Of a stretch of DNA of 40,315 nt, positions 33,941-40,315 are shown piece by piece (positions within the stretch are counted from its first letter, which is position 1; every line of letters begins with the position of its first letter). Origin of the DNA: Chitinophagaceae bacterium (lineage in GTDB: Bacteria > Bacteroidota > Bacteroidia > Chitinophagales > Chitinophagaceae); the NCBI GenBank assembly GCA_020854215.1, contig JADZFY010000204.1:1-40315 (forward strand). The letters run 5' to 3'. The translations under genes and the position numbers were made by a program. Below the pieces are notes generated by a model. That model was not told the DNA's origin, did no database searches, and saw nothing but the letters and a program-made list of their open reading frames with translations.

Positions 33941-34765
33941 ATGACATGCATTGATACGCACGTACATTTTTGGAAATACAACAAGGAGCGCGATAGCTGG
34001 ATGAATGACATGAAAACGCTCCAGCAGGATTATATTCCCCAGAATATAGAGCCGATACTGAAACGAAACGATGTGGATGGTTGTGTAGCCGTTCAGGCAG
34101 ATCAATCGGAAGTAGAAACCCGTTTTTTATGCGAGCTGGCAAAAACGCATCCCGTCATTAAAGGTGTAGTGGGTTGGGTGGATTTGTGTGCAGATAACCT
34201 GGACGAAAGACTTCAACATTTTACTGCATACAATGAAATTAAGGGCTACCGGCATATCGTGCAGGGAGAGCCTCACGATTTTTTATTAAGGAAGGATTTC
34301 CAACGGGGTGTAAAGGCATTGAAGGCTTTTAACTATACCTATGATATTCTGATTTATCATTACCAGTTACGACCGGCATTAGAATTTGTATCATTTATTC
34401 CGGACCAAAAAATGGTGATAGATCATTGTGCAAAACCCGATATTAAGCGTAAGGAAATTGAAAAATGGGCGCTATTGATGAAGGAGATTGCACAGAATCC
34501 GAATATATACTGCAAGCTATCCGGTCTGTTTACCGAAACCAATTGGAAAGCCTGGAGTGCCGGCGACTTTTATCCGTACCTCGACGTGGTATTTGATGCT
34601 TTCGGTACCGACAGATTAATGTACGGAAGCGATTGGCCGGTAATTTTGGTTTCGGGAATGTATGTGCAATGGAAGAGCTTGCTGGAGAAGTACATGGAAA
34701 ATTTTGAGGAAGAAGAGCGCGAAAAGGTATTTGCGAAAAATGCTATCCGGTTTTATAATCTGTAA
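33941..34765 (+). CDS. Amidohydrolase-family lactonase, probable L-fuconolactonase
   Basis: Opens L-fucono-lactone to L-fuconate in the oxidative pathway (inferred from context). It is a cytoplasmic TIM barrel of the Amidohydro_2 group: H7 and H9 in DTHVHFW, IDHCAKP with H162, CKLSGLFTE and the final D231 in YGSDWPV. The length of 274 residues is that of the lactonase subgroup. The 76-nt gap before it is AT-rich with short repeats of AATTTGAAA, and a further ATG in another frame occurs there, but the chosen start gives the conserved DTHVHFW at the N-terminus. Confidence 0.88.
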   Translation: MTCIDTHVHFWKYNKERDSWMNDMKTLQQDYIPQNIEPILKRNDVDGCVAVQADQSEVETRFLCELAKTHPVIKGVVGWVDLCADNLDERLQHFTAYNEIKGYRHIVQGEPHDFLLRKDFQRGVKALKAFNYTYDILIYHYQLRPALEFVSFIPDQKMVIDHCAKPDIKRKEIEKWALLMKEIAQNPNIYCKLSGLFTETNWKAWSAGDFYPYLDVVFDAFGTDRLMYGSDWPVILVSGMYVQWKSLLEKYMENFEEEEREKVFAKNAIRFYNL

Positions 34766-34790
34766 TTTTCTTATATTGTAAAATTTTAAT

Positions 34791-35570
34791 ATGGACCTGA
34801 ATCTTGCTAATAAAGTTTTTATTGTTACCGGTGGTGCAAAAGGAATTGGCGCAGCCATTAGTAAAACTATTTCGGACGAAAAAGGAATAGTTGTTATTGC
34901 GGGCAGAAATAAAGCCGATAACCAGGCGATGGTAGATGAAATTGTGAAATCCGGAGGTACGGCCAGTTACGTAACGGCAGAGCTGGGTACTGCTGAAGCT
35001 TGCAGGGAAGTGGTAGATTTTACTGTGGAAAAGTACGGGCAAATAGACGGATTGGTGAACAATGCCGGCATAAACGATGGCGTGGGACTTGAAAACGGGA
35101 GTCCGGAGAAGTTCTTTCAGTCCTTAGAAAAAAATCTGAGTCATTATTACAACCTGGCGCACTACGCATTGCCCCACCTTAAGAAAACAAAGGGCAATAT
35201 CGTTAATATCGGTTCTAAAGTAGCTGTTACCGGACAGGGAAGAACTTCGGGCTATGCAGCTTCAAAAGGAGCGGTTAATGCCCTTACCCGTGAGTGGGCG
35301 GTAGAACTGCTTCCGTATGCTATTAGAGTGAATACCGTGCTTCCGGCGGAAGTTTGGACACCCCTGTATGAAAATTGGATAAAGACGCTTCCGAATCCGG
35401 AAGAAAAGTTGGCTCAAATTGTGGCGAAGATTCCGCTGGAGAAAAGAATGACTACATCGGAAGAGATTGCAGACATGACAGTATTTCTATTGAGCAGCCG
35501 TTCCAGCCATACTACCGGTCAAATTATTTTTGTTGATGGCGGGTATTCTCATTTAGACAGGTCAATTTAA
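34791..35570 (+). CDS. Short-chain dehydrogenase, probable L-fucose dehydrogenase
   Basis: Classical SDR: cofactor motif TGGAKGIG (13-20), NNAG (90-93), and the catalytic set S142, Y155 and K159 in the segment SGYAASKG. The product is 259 residues. In this operon it is the likely NAD(P)-dependent oxidation of L-fucose to the lactone. A second SDR is expected in the full pathway (2-keto-3-deoxy-L-fuconate dehydrogenase), so this one might serve that step instead. It starts 25 nt after the lactonase and ends 28 nt before the permease. Confidence 0.87.
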   Translation: MDLNLANKVFIVTGGAKGIGAAISKTISDEKGIVVIAGRNKADNQAMVDEIVKSGGTASYVTAELGTAEACREVVDFTVEKYGQIDGLVNNAGINDGVGLENGSPEKFFQSLEKNLSHYYNLAHYALPHLKKTKGNIVNIGSKVAVTGQGRTSGYAASKGAVNALTREWAVELLPYAIRVNTVLPAEVWTPLYENWIKTLPNPEEKLAQIVAKIPLEKRMTTSEEIADMTVFLLSSRSSHTTGQIIFVDGGYSHLDRSI

Positions 35571-35598
35571 TAATACCGAACATAAAAACTATACCGGC

Positions 35599-36846
35599 AT
35601 GGCTTTAACTTCAGCAACGCCCGCGGCTGCAGCTTCATCGAATAATGAAAAGGGGTATTTGTTCCCGCTAATACTCGTTACCAGTTTGTTCTTTTTGTGG
35701 GGTTTGGCCTATGGTTTATTAGATGTGTTGAATAAGCACTTCCAGGATGCATTAAATGTAACTAAAGCCAGGTCAACTTTGCTGCAGGCCGCCTATTTTG
35801 GAGCCTATTTTTTAGTGGCACTTCCTGCCGGTATTTTTATGAGCCGTTATGGATATAAACGGGGGATACTACTCGGACTGATTTTGTATGCTTTGGGCGC
35901 TTTTCTGTTTTTCCCTTCTGCTCAAATGGGAAGCTTTGATTTCTTTTTACTGGCGCTGTTTATTCTCGCATCCGGATTAACCTGCCTTGAAACAGCGGCT
36001 AATCCATATGTAACCGTATTGGGCAAACCGGAAACTTCGGCCTTCCGGCTCAATTTATCACAGTGTTTTAACGGTGTGGGGTCTTTTATCGGCCCTATAA
36101 TTGCGGCAAACGTTTTTTTTAATGAGACGTCGGCAGAGGATAGTGGGAACCTCGACTCGGTTAAGATGGTTTACATCATTATTGCTATCGTTGTACTCTT
36201 CATAGCACTGTTGTTCTGGCGCACGTATTTGCCGGAGATCAAAGAGAGTGAAATGGTTTCCGAAAAAATTCAGGATACGAAGCCCCTGTTTCAACACAGC
36301 CATTTCGTTTATGGCGTTATTACTCAGTTTTTTTATGTGGCGGCACAAGTAGGGATAGCGGCACTCTTCATTAATTATTGCACCGAGGCAAAACATGAGA
36401 TTGATAATGCAAAGGCAGCTTACCTGCTTTCCGTAAGTTTATTGCTTTTTACCATCGGCAGGTTTGTAGGTACGGCGCTGATGCGAAAGATAGCGGCTAA
36501 CAAGCTCCTCACTATTTTTGCGCTTATCAATATTGTGCTTTGTTGTGTGGTTATTTGGGGAAAAGATTGGATATCGGTGTATTCGCTAATGGTTATTTTT
36601 TTCTTTGAATCCATAATGTTCCCTACCATTTTTGCTTTGGGGGTAAAAGACCTCGGACATCATACCAAGAAAGGATCATCCTTTCAAATTATGTCAATTG
36701 TTGGAGGCGCCTTAATGCCCTACTTTATGGGATTGCTTGCTGAAAACGGAACAGCAAAAGCCTATATCATCCCATTGTTTTGTTTTTTTGTGGTAGCATG
36801 GTACGGCGCAAGCGGATACAAAATTAAAAAGGGTTCAGCTGCTTAA
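35599..36846 (+). CDS. fucP: MFS L-fucose:H+ symporter (FucP type)
   Basis: Twelve-helix transporter of the FHS family. The FucP hallmark CLETAANPYVTVLG is at 129-142, with E131 corresponding to the functional Glu135 of E. coli FucP, and D42 in GLLDVLNKHF matches the proton-coupling Asp46. FFLWGLAYGLLDVLN and GVGSFIGPII are also typical. The length of 415 residues is near normal. It brings L-fucose, or a close 6-deoxy-sugar, into the cytoplasm for the enzymes encoded upstream. Its stop codon overlaps the stop of the convergent ricT-like gene by 3-4 nt. Confidence 0.88.
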   Translation: MALTSATPAAAASSNNEKGYLFPLILVTSLFFLWGLAYGLLDVLNKHFQDALNVTKARSTLLQAAYFGAYFLVALPAGIFMSRYGYKRGILLGLILYALGAFLFFPSAQMGSFDFFLLALFILASGLTCLETAANPYVTVLGKPETSAFRLNLSQCFNGVGSFIGPIIAANVFFNETSAEDSGNLDSVKMVYIIIAIVVLFIALLFWRTYLPEIKESEMVSEKIQDTKPLFQHSHFVYGVITQFFYVAAQVGIAALFINYCTEAKHEIDNAKAAYLLSVSLLLFTIGRFVGTALMRKIAANKLLTIFALINIVLCCVVIWGKDWISVYSLMVIFFFESIMFPTIFALGVKDLGHHTKKGSSFQIMSIVGGALMPYFMGLLAENGTAKAYIIPLFCFFVVAWYGASGYKIKKGSAA

Positions 36847-38108
36847 TTGGGTTTACCCTTGTTGTCTCTGAATTTTTTTATTGCCGGTCGCTGGGGGTTC
36901 TGTTGATTTTGTTGGTTTTGCTGATTTTGCTGTGGCGCACGCGGAGCTGCTTTTCCGGCATTGCGTGCTTTATCCTGCTGTTCCCGCTGTTTGAATTTTC
37001 TGCGCTTGTCGTTTTTTTCCAGGCTTCGCAGGCTAATCTGTCCCACAACATCCACAAAATCGGGTTCCACTTCCTTAGGTTTATTGCTCACCGGATCCTC
37101 GGTTTCTAACGCTTCTGCCTTCATCCCTTTCCGGTTCATGTCTTTAATTTTTCGAACGGTGGAAATCGAAAGCGGGTAGTGTTTATTACTGTCGGGCAGC
37201 GTGTACCACATGAGGTTGCGGAAAATATCCTTCTTAATCAACAAGGCGTTTCCTTTAGATGTCTCCAAAATATCCGCATTTTCCGGGAAGTGTTGAAGTG
37301 CATCTAAATAAGTATCCAGCTCAAAATTCAGGCAGCATTTCAATCTGCCGCATTGTCCGCTTAATTTGGTTTGATTAATGCTGAGGTTCTGGTAACGCGC
37401 GGCAACTGTAGTAACACTCTTAAAACTGGTAAGCCAGGTACTACAACAAAGTTCACGTCCGCAACTGCCTATGCCGCCAAGTTTTGCTGCTTCCTGCCTT
37501 GCCCCAATTTGCTTCATTTCAACTTTCACCTTAAACTCCGAAGCATATATTTTTATCAGTTCTCTAAAGTCAACCCTGCCATCTGCGGTATAAAAGAAGG
37601 TGGCTTTTCTTCCATCGGCCTGGATTTCTACTTCCGACAGTTTCATTTCTAACTTCAACTGACGCGCAATGGCACGCGCACGGATCAAAGCCTGCGGTTC
37701 ACGGGCCTTGTTTTGTTTCATCTGTTCCAGGTCGCGGTCATTAGCCCTTCGTAAAACCTTCTTTATATCAGGATTGTTTTCTTCGACGCCCTTCTTTTTC
37801 AACTGTAACCGCACCAGTTCGCCCGACAGGGACACCTGTCCGGTGTCAAAACCTCCCACGCCTTCAACACTTACCATGTCACCCTTTTCTAACAGGTGAA
37901 CAGTGTTGTTCCGAAAAAAATCTTTTCTGCTGCCTTTATTAAAGGAAACTTCAATAATTCTGCACAGGCTATCACCATCGGCTAAAGGAATATTACTGAG
38001 CCAGTCGTGAACATTCAATCGGTTGCAGCCGCTTGTGCCACATGTTCCATTGCTCTTGCATCCATTGGGTTTACCTCCGTTACCGGTACTGCAACCACTA
38101 CAACTCAT
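36843..38108 (-). CDS. ricT: PSP1 domain protein, RicT (YaaT)-like
   Basis: The N-terminus is cysteine-rich (CSGCSTGNGGKPNGCKSNGT, six Cys within 28 residues) and may bind a metal or an iron-sulfur cluster. A PSP1 domain follows (about 60-300): ADGDSLCRIIEVSFNKGSR, KATFFYTADGRVDFRELIKI, then GIGSCGRELCCSTWL and SGQCGRLKCCLNFE, the conserved Cys clusters of the RicT family. The last about 60 residues are Gln/Asn-rich and basic (QQNQQNQQNQQNPQRP), probably disordered. RicT works with RicA and RicF in Firmicutes RNA maturation; those partners are not here, and the Bacteroidota role is unknown. The length of 421 residues exceeds YaaT because of the tails. Confidence 0.87.
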   Translation of the reverse strand: MSCSGCSTGNGGKPNGCKSNGTCGTSGCNRLNVHDWLSNIPLADGDSLCRIIEVSFNKGSRKDFFRNNTVHLLEKGDMVSVEGVGGFDTGQVSLSGELVRLQLKKKGVEENNPDIKKVLRRANDRDLEQMKQNKAREPQALIRARAIARQLKLEMKLSEVEIQADGRKATFFYTADGRVDFRELIKIYASEFKVKVEMKQIGARQEAAKLGGIGSCGRELCCSTWLTSFKSVTTVAARYQNLSINQTKLSGQCGRLKCCLNFELDTYLDALQHFPENADILETSKGNALLIKKDIFRNLMWYTLPDSNKHYPLSISTVRKIKDMNRKGMKAEALETEDPVSNKPKEVEPDFVDVVGQISLRSLEKNDKRRKFKQREQQDKARNAGKAAPRAPQQNQQNQQNQQNPQRPAIKKFRDNKGKPN

Positions 38109-38800
38109 ATATTGGCATATATTAAATGGTTAATAATATAATGCCCGAATAAAAGGAAATGATGCTACAGCTACAAAATGCACACGATTATCCTGTTAGA
38201 AGGAAGCCCCGTTAGAGGCGCCTGGAAAAATCGAAGAATGCCGCCAGGCAATACAAAACACTAAACCAGAATAACTATATTGAAATAGAATAATACGTTT
38301 TCAATACGATTTACCCCACGCACAAAATCTGTAACATTGATATATATAGAATCCCTTTACAGGACATTAGTTTCCAAAAGTACCAAAATGTTATAATAGT
38401 AGCGCGATAAAAAATTGAAACTTCGGCTACACTGCCGGTTACCTGAAAAAAATGCCGGCGATAGACATCACCGGCCTGTGCTTACCTCTGAAACCACAAA
38501 AAGAAATAGTTGATAGTCAAAAATTATTTGAAAGTAAAAGTTTCAATTAACGCTATAGAATACATTGGTCTGCAAATTCATTTGCAACTCCACACAGATA
38601 AGGTATAATTACGACAGTTCAGATGTAAAAAGAATCAGATTTCAAAAGCGGAGACTGGACAATAAAAGTAGAAGATTGGATATTAATATCTTTGTTTGCC
38701 AGGGTAATCTCTAATGCGAAAGTAAAAGATTGTATTTATATTTCAAATAAAAATTAAATATGTTTTTACCTGCCCTGAATAGAAAATCGTAAGAATTAAG
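38109..38800. other. 692-nt gene-free region between divergent genes
   Basis: AT-rich. It must hold the ricT promoter (left, minus) and the promoter of the ACP phosphodiesterase gene (right, plus). It carries an intrinsic terminator on the minus strand (38446-38475) that no known gene uses, and three copies of the word AAAGTA(A/G)AAG at 38532, 38665 and 38720. The last two lie in longer similar stretches ending AAGATTG. No open frame longer than a few codons looks real. A small RNA on the minus strand between about 38480 and 38790 is possible. Confidence 0.5.
38446..38475 (-). terminator. Orphan intrinsic terminator
   Basis: On the minus strand the arms GCCGG (38475-38471) and CCGGC (38458-38454) are extended inward by GAT/ATC around an AC mismatch, with a 4-nt loop, and followed by A and seven T residues. 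No minus-strand gene lies directly upstream; the nearest feature to the right is the plus-strand gene at 38801. Confidence 0.7.
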
Positions 38801-39397
38801 ATGAACTATCTCGCCCATGCCTTTTTGTCCTTTCGCCGGCCGGAAATACTGGTGGGCAATATGATTAGCGATTTCGTGAAAGGGAAGAAGATCAACGATT
38901 ATCCGGAGACCATCCGGAAAGGTATCCGTTTACATCGTTTAATTGACAGTTTTACAGACGCTCACGAGGCCACAAAAGAGGCAAAACGTTTTTTTCGCCC
39001 TCACTACCGCCTGTATGCGGGAGCCTTTGTGGATGTTGTTTATGATCACTTCCTGGCCAACGACAAAAGCGAGTTTAAGCAGGATCAGTTAATGGATTTT
39101 TCAACGGAAACCTATACCAGCCTTAACCGTTTTACAGAGCAGATGCCTGAAGTTTTTCGGGAAATGCTTTCGCATATGGAAAGGCAAAACTGGCTGTACA
39201 ACTACAAATACCGTTGGGGCATCCAAAAAAGCTTTGGCGGATTAGTTCGCAGGGCCAAATACTTGTCGGAAAGCAACACCGCTTATGTCGTTTTCGAACA
39301 ACATTATAAAGATTTATCTGCCTGTTATGCTGCCTTCTTTCCTGAGGTAAAACAGATGGCCCTGGCGTACTTTCAATCGCTTTTTCAGGCAGATTAA
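38801..39397 (+). CDS. acpH: Acyl carrier protein phosphodiesterase (AcpH family)
   Basis: Removes the 4'-phosphopantetheine arm from acyl carrier protein. The HD-like metal positions are visible: MNYLAHAFLS with H6, GNMISDFVKG (D24) and RLHRLIDSFTDAHEATKEAK (H45, D49, D53, H55), as well as GAFVDVVYDHFLAN. The length of 198 residues matches E. coli AcpH (193). A fatty-acid gene, fabH, lies 0.8 kb downstream on the same strand, which suits a role in ACP metabolism. Start and full length are unambiguous. Confidence 0.92.
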   Translation: MNYLAHAFLSFRRPEILVGNMISDFVKGKKINDYPETIRKGIRLHRLIDSFTDAHEATKEAKRFFRPHYRLYAGAFVDVVYDHFLANDKSEFKQDQLMDFSTETYTSLNRFTEQMPEVFREMLSHMERQNWLYNYKYRWGIQKSFGGLVRRAKYLSESNTAYVVFEQHYKDLSACYAAFFPEVKQMALAYFQSLFQAD

Positions 39398-39445
39398 GGA
39401 ATAGGGATTATTTGCTATTTGCTTTTTCGTAAACAGGCAATCTTG

Positions 39446-39453
39446 TACATTTG
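39446..39453 (+). promoter_or_regulatory. -7 promoter box (TACATTTG) before the DUF2911 gene
   Basis: TACATTTG fits TAnnTTTG and ends 7 nt before the ATG at 39461. A TTTG at 39418-39421 is 24 nt upstream, more than the usual 19-20. If used, the leader is nearly absent. Confidence 0.35.
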
Positions 39454-39460
39454 TTGGCTT

Positions 39461-40111
39461 ATGACTTACCCAACCTGGCAGGTTAGCCGTATTTTAATTC
39501 TGTTGGCATGTGTTGCTGTATGTGGTTGCCGCACTAATTCCTCTCCGGCTCCGGCGCCAATAGATACCACAAAAGTCCCTGTTGTGCCATTACCGGAAAA
39601 CGGCAATCCTTATGCTGCGTTGGACAAGTCGCCGTTGGATATTTTGTATTTTCCGCCAGATTATCCAAAGCTCAAAATGATTGGTAAAGCATCGCCATTG
39701 CCCATGTTCAGAGTTATTTACAGCCGCCCGCAAAAGCACGGCAGGCCCATTTTCGGATCCGTAGTAAAGTATGGCGAACACTGGCGATTAGGTGCAAACG
39801 AAGCAACGGAGATAGAGTTTTTCGAACCCGTTATTATTCAGAAAAAAGAAGTTCCCCGCGGACGTTATATCTTGTATTGCATTCCGCAGCCGGAACAATG
39901 GACCCTGGTGTTGAACAGCGAACTGTATAGCTGGGGATTGGTAGTGGATACTACAAAAGATGTGTTTAAATTCACAGTGCCGGTTGTTAAGATGGCTAAT
40001 GCGATTGAAGCATTTACCATGGAAGTGGAAAAGGACAAAGATAACAACGCACGGGTATGGATTGGATGGGACAAAAGCAAAGTAGTATTGCCAATAAAGA
40101 CCCTTGATTAA
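39461..40111 (+). CDS. DUF2911 lipoprotein
   Basis: The ATG at 39461 starts a signal with a lipobox-like VCGC (Cys23), so the product is likely a lipoprotein of 216 residues; a TTG at 39419 would give a longer frame without a better signal. The core from about 80 onward fits DUF2911: SPLPMFRVIYSRPQKHGRPI, FGSVVKYGEHWRLGANEATE, RGRYILYCIPQPEQWTLVLN and a final NNARVWIGWDKSKVVLPIK. This domain is widespread in Bacteroidota and its function is unknown. A proline-rich linker separates it from the membrane anchor. Confidence 0.85.
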   Translation: MTYPTWQVSRILILLACVAVCGCRTNSSPAPAPIDTTKVPVVPLPENGNPYAALDKSPLDILYFPPDYPKLKMIGKASPLPMFRVIYSRPQKHGRPIFGSVVKYGEHWRLGANEATEIEFFEPVIIQKKEVPRGRYILYCIPQPEQWTLVLNSELYSWGLVVDTTKDVFKFTVPVVKMANAIEAFTMEVEKDKDNNARVWIGWDKSKVVLPIKTLD

Positions 40112-40190
40112 TAGAAACAACCGCGCGTACCTATTTGTTTCATGCGCTGCATCAATGCCAGGCTTTCTCACAGAACATTAAAACATTGTT

Positions 40191-40315
40191 ATGACGCGTA
40201 CAAAAATTGCAGGAATTGGAATGTACCTTCCGGAGCAGATCATTTCAAACCGCGATCTCGTTAAATACATGGAAACAACCGACGAGTGGATACAGGAGCG
40301 TACCGGTATCAGGGA
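40191..40315 (+). CDS. fabH: Beta-ketoacyl-ACP synthase III, N-terminal part (3' end outside window)
   Basis: The first condensing enzyme of fatty acid synthesis, joining acetyl-CoA and malonyl-ACP. The start reads [20 protein letters not shown], followed by [21 protein letters not shown], which is the conserved FabH N-terminus with its TSDEWI-type segment (here TTDEWI). The frame is open to the window end after 41 codons. It follows the DUF2911 gene by 79 nt. The catalytic Cys-His-Asn lie beyond the window. Confidence 0.93.
   Translation, partial: MTRTKIAGIGMYLPEQIISNRDLVKYMETTDEWIQERTGIR

Noticed and set aside
1..40315. tRNA, rRNA, tmRNA, CRISPR arrays, prophage or defence genes
   Set aside because: I looked for tRNA T-loop patterns, repeat-spacer structures, transposase, integrase and phage genes and saw none. 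I cannot run covariance models, so a divergent small RNA could be missed.

Overview
The window looks like a chromosomal segment of a Bacteroidota bacterium, most likely of the Chitinophagaceae type (inference). Reasons seen in the sequence: promoters of the Bacteroidota form TTTG-N19/20-TAnnTTTG, little or no Shine-Dalgarno signal before starts, a DUF5606 protein, a PSP1/RicT protein, an IcmF-type mutase, and a CarB that lacks the C-terminal allosteric domain. No rRNA, tRNA, CRISPR array, intact transposase or prophage gene was recognised. Most of the window is ordinary chromosomal and catabolic sequence.

Layout. 1-5783 (+): the 3' end of a probable transglutaminase-like protein, then four exported proteins in a row: an S1-type sulfatase, an alpha/beta-hydrolase lipoprotein, a Tat-type sugar isomerase-like TIM barrel and a variant GH32 enzyme. 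This looks like a small polysaccharide-processing cluster without SusC/SusD. 6141-14990 (-): a run of genes for a UPF1-like helicase, an M3 oligoendopeptidase, a DUF5606 protein with a charged tail, an amidohydrolase coupled to a serine hydrolase, and an M23 peptidase. 15469-18802 (+): a 64-residue peptide gene with its own strong terminator, then carB behind a Bacteroidota promoter and a structured leader. 18803-19417 is gene-free but holds fragments that read like decayed coding DNA, and it precedes a large secreted GH20/GH67-like protein (+).

22319-26251 (-): a tightly packed RNA/DNA maintenance operon in the order rlmN, RsuA-type pseudouridine synthase, RluA-type pseudouridine synthase, SRAP (HMCES/YedK) protein. 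26416-28302 (+): an LtaS-like membrane sulfatase-fold protein. 28390-31809 (-): a fused adenosylcobalamin mutase (IcmF) whose reading frame is cut once by an in-frame TAA, giving a B12-binding plus G-protein half and a mutase half.

31944-36846 (+): a six-gene operon that fits non-phosphorylating L-fucose catabolism: FAH-family hydrolase, mutarotase, SGNH esterase, lactonase, SDR dehydrogenase and FucP-type permease. It starts from a near-consensus promoter. The expected fuconate dehydratase is not in the window. 36843-38108 (-): RicT-like PSP1 protein, whose stop codon overlaps the permease stop. 38109-38800 is gene-free but carries a good intrinsic terminator on the minus strand. The window ends with an ACP phosphodiesterase, a DUF2911 lipoprotein and the first 41 codons of fabH (+).

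The observations most worth checking are the split IcmF, the variant GH32 active site in the exported cluster, the incomplete fucose operon, the orphan terminator near 38460 and the very short leaders at several promoters.
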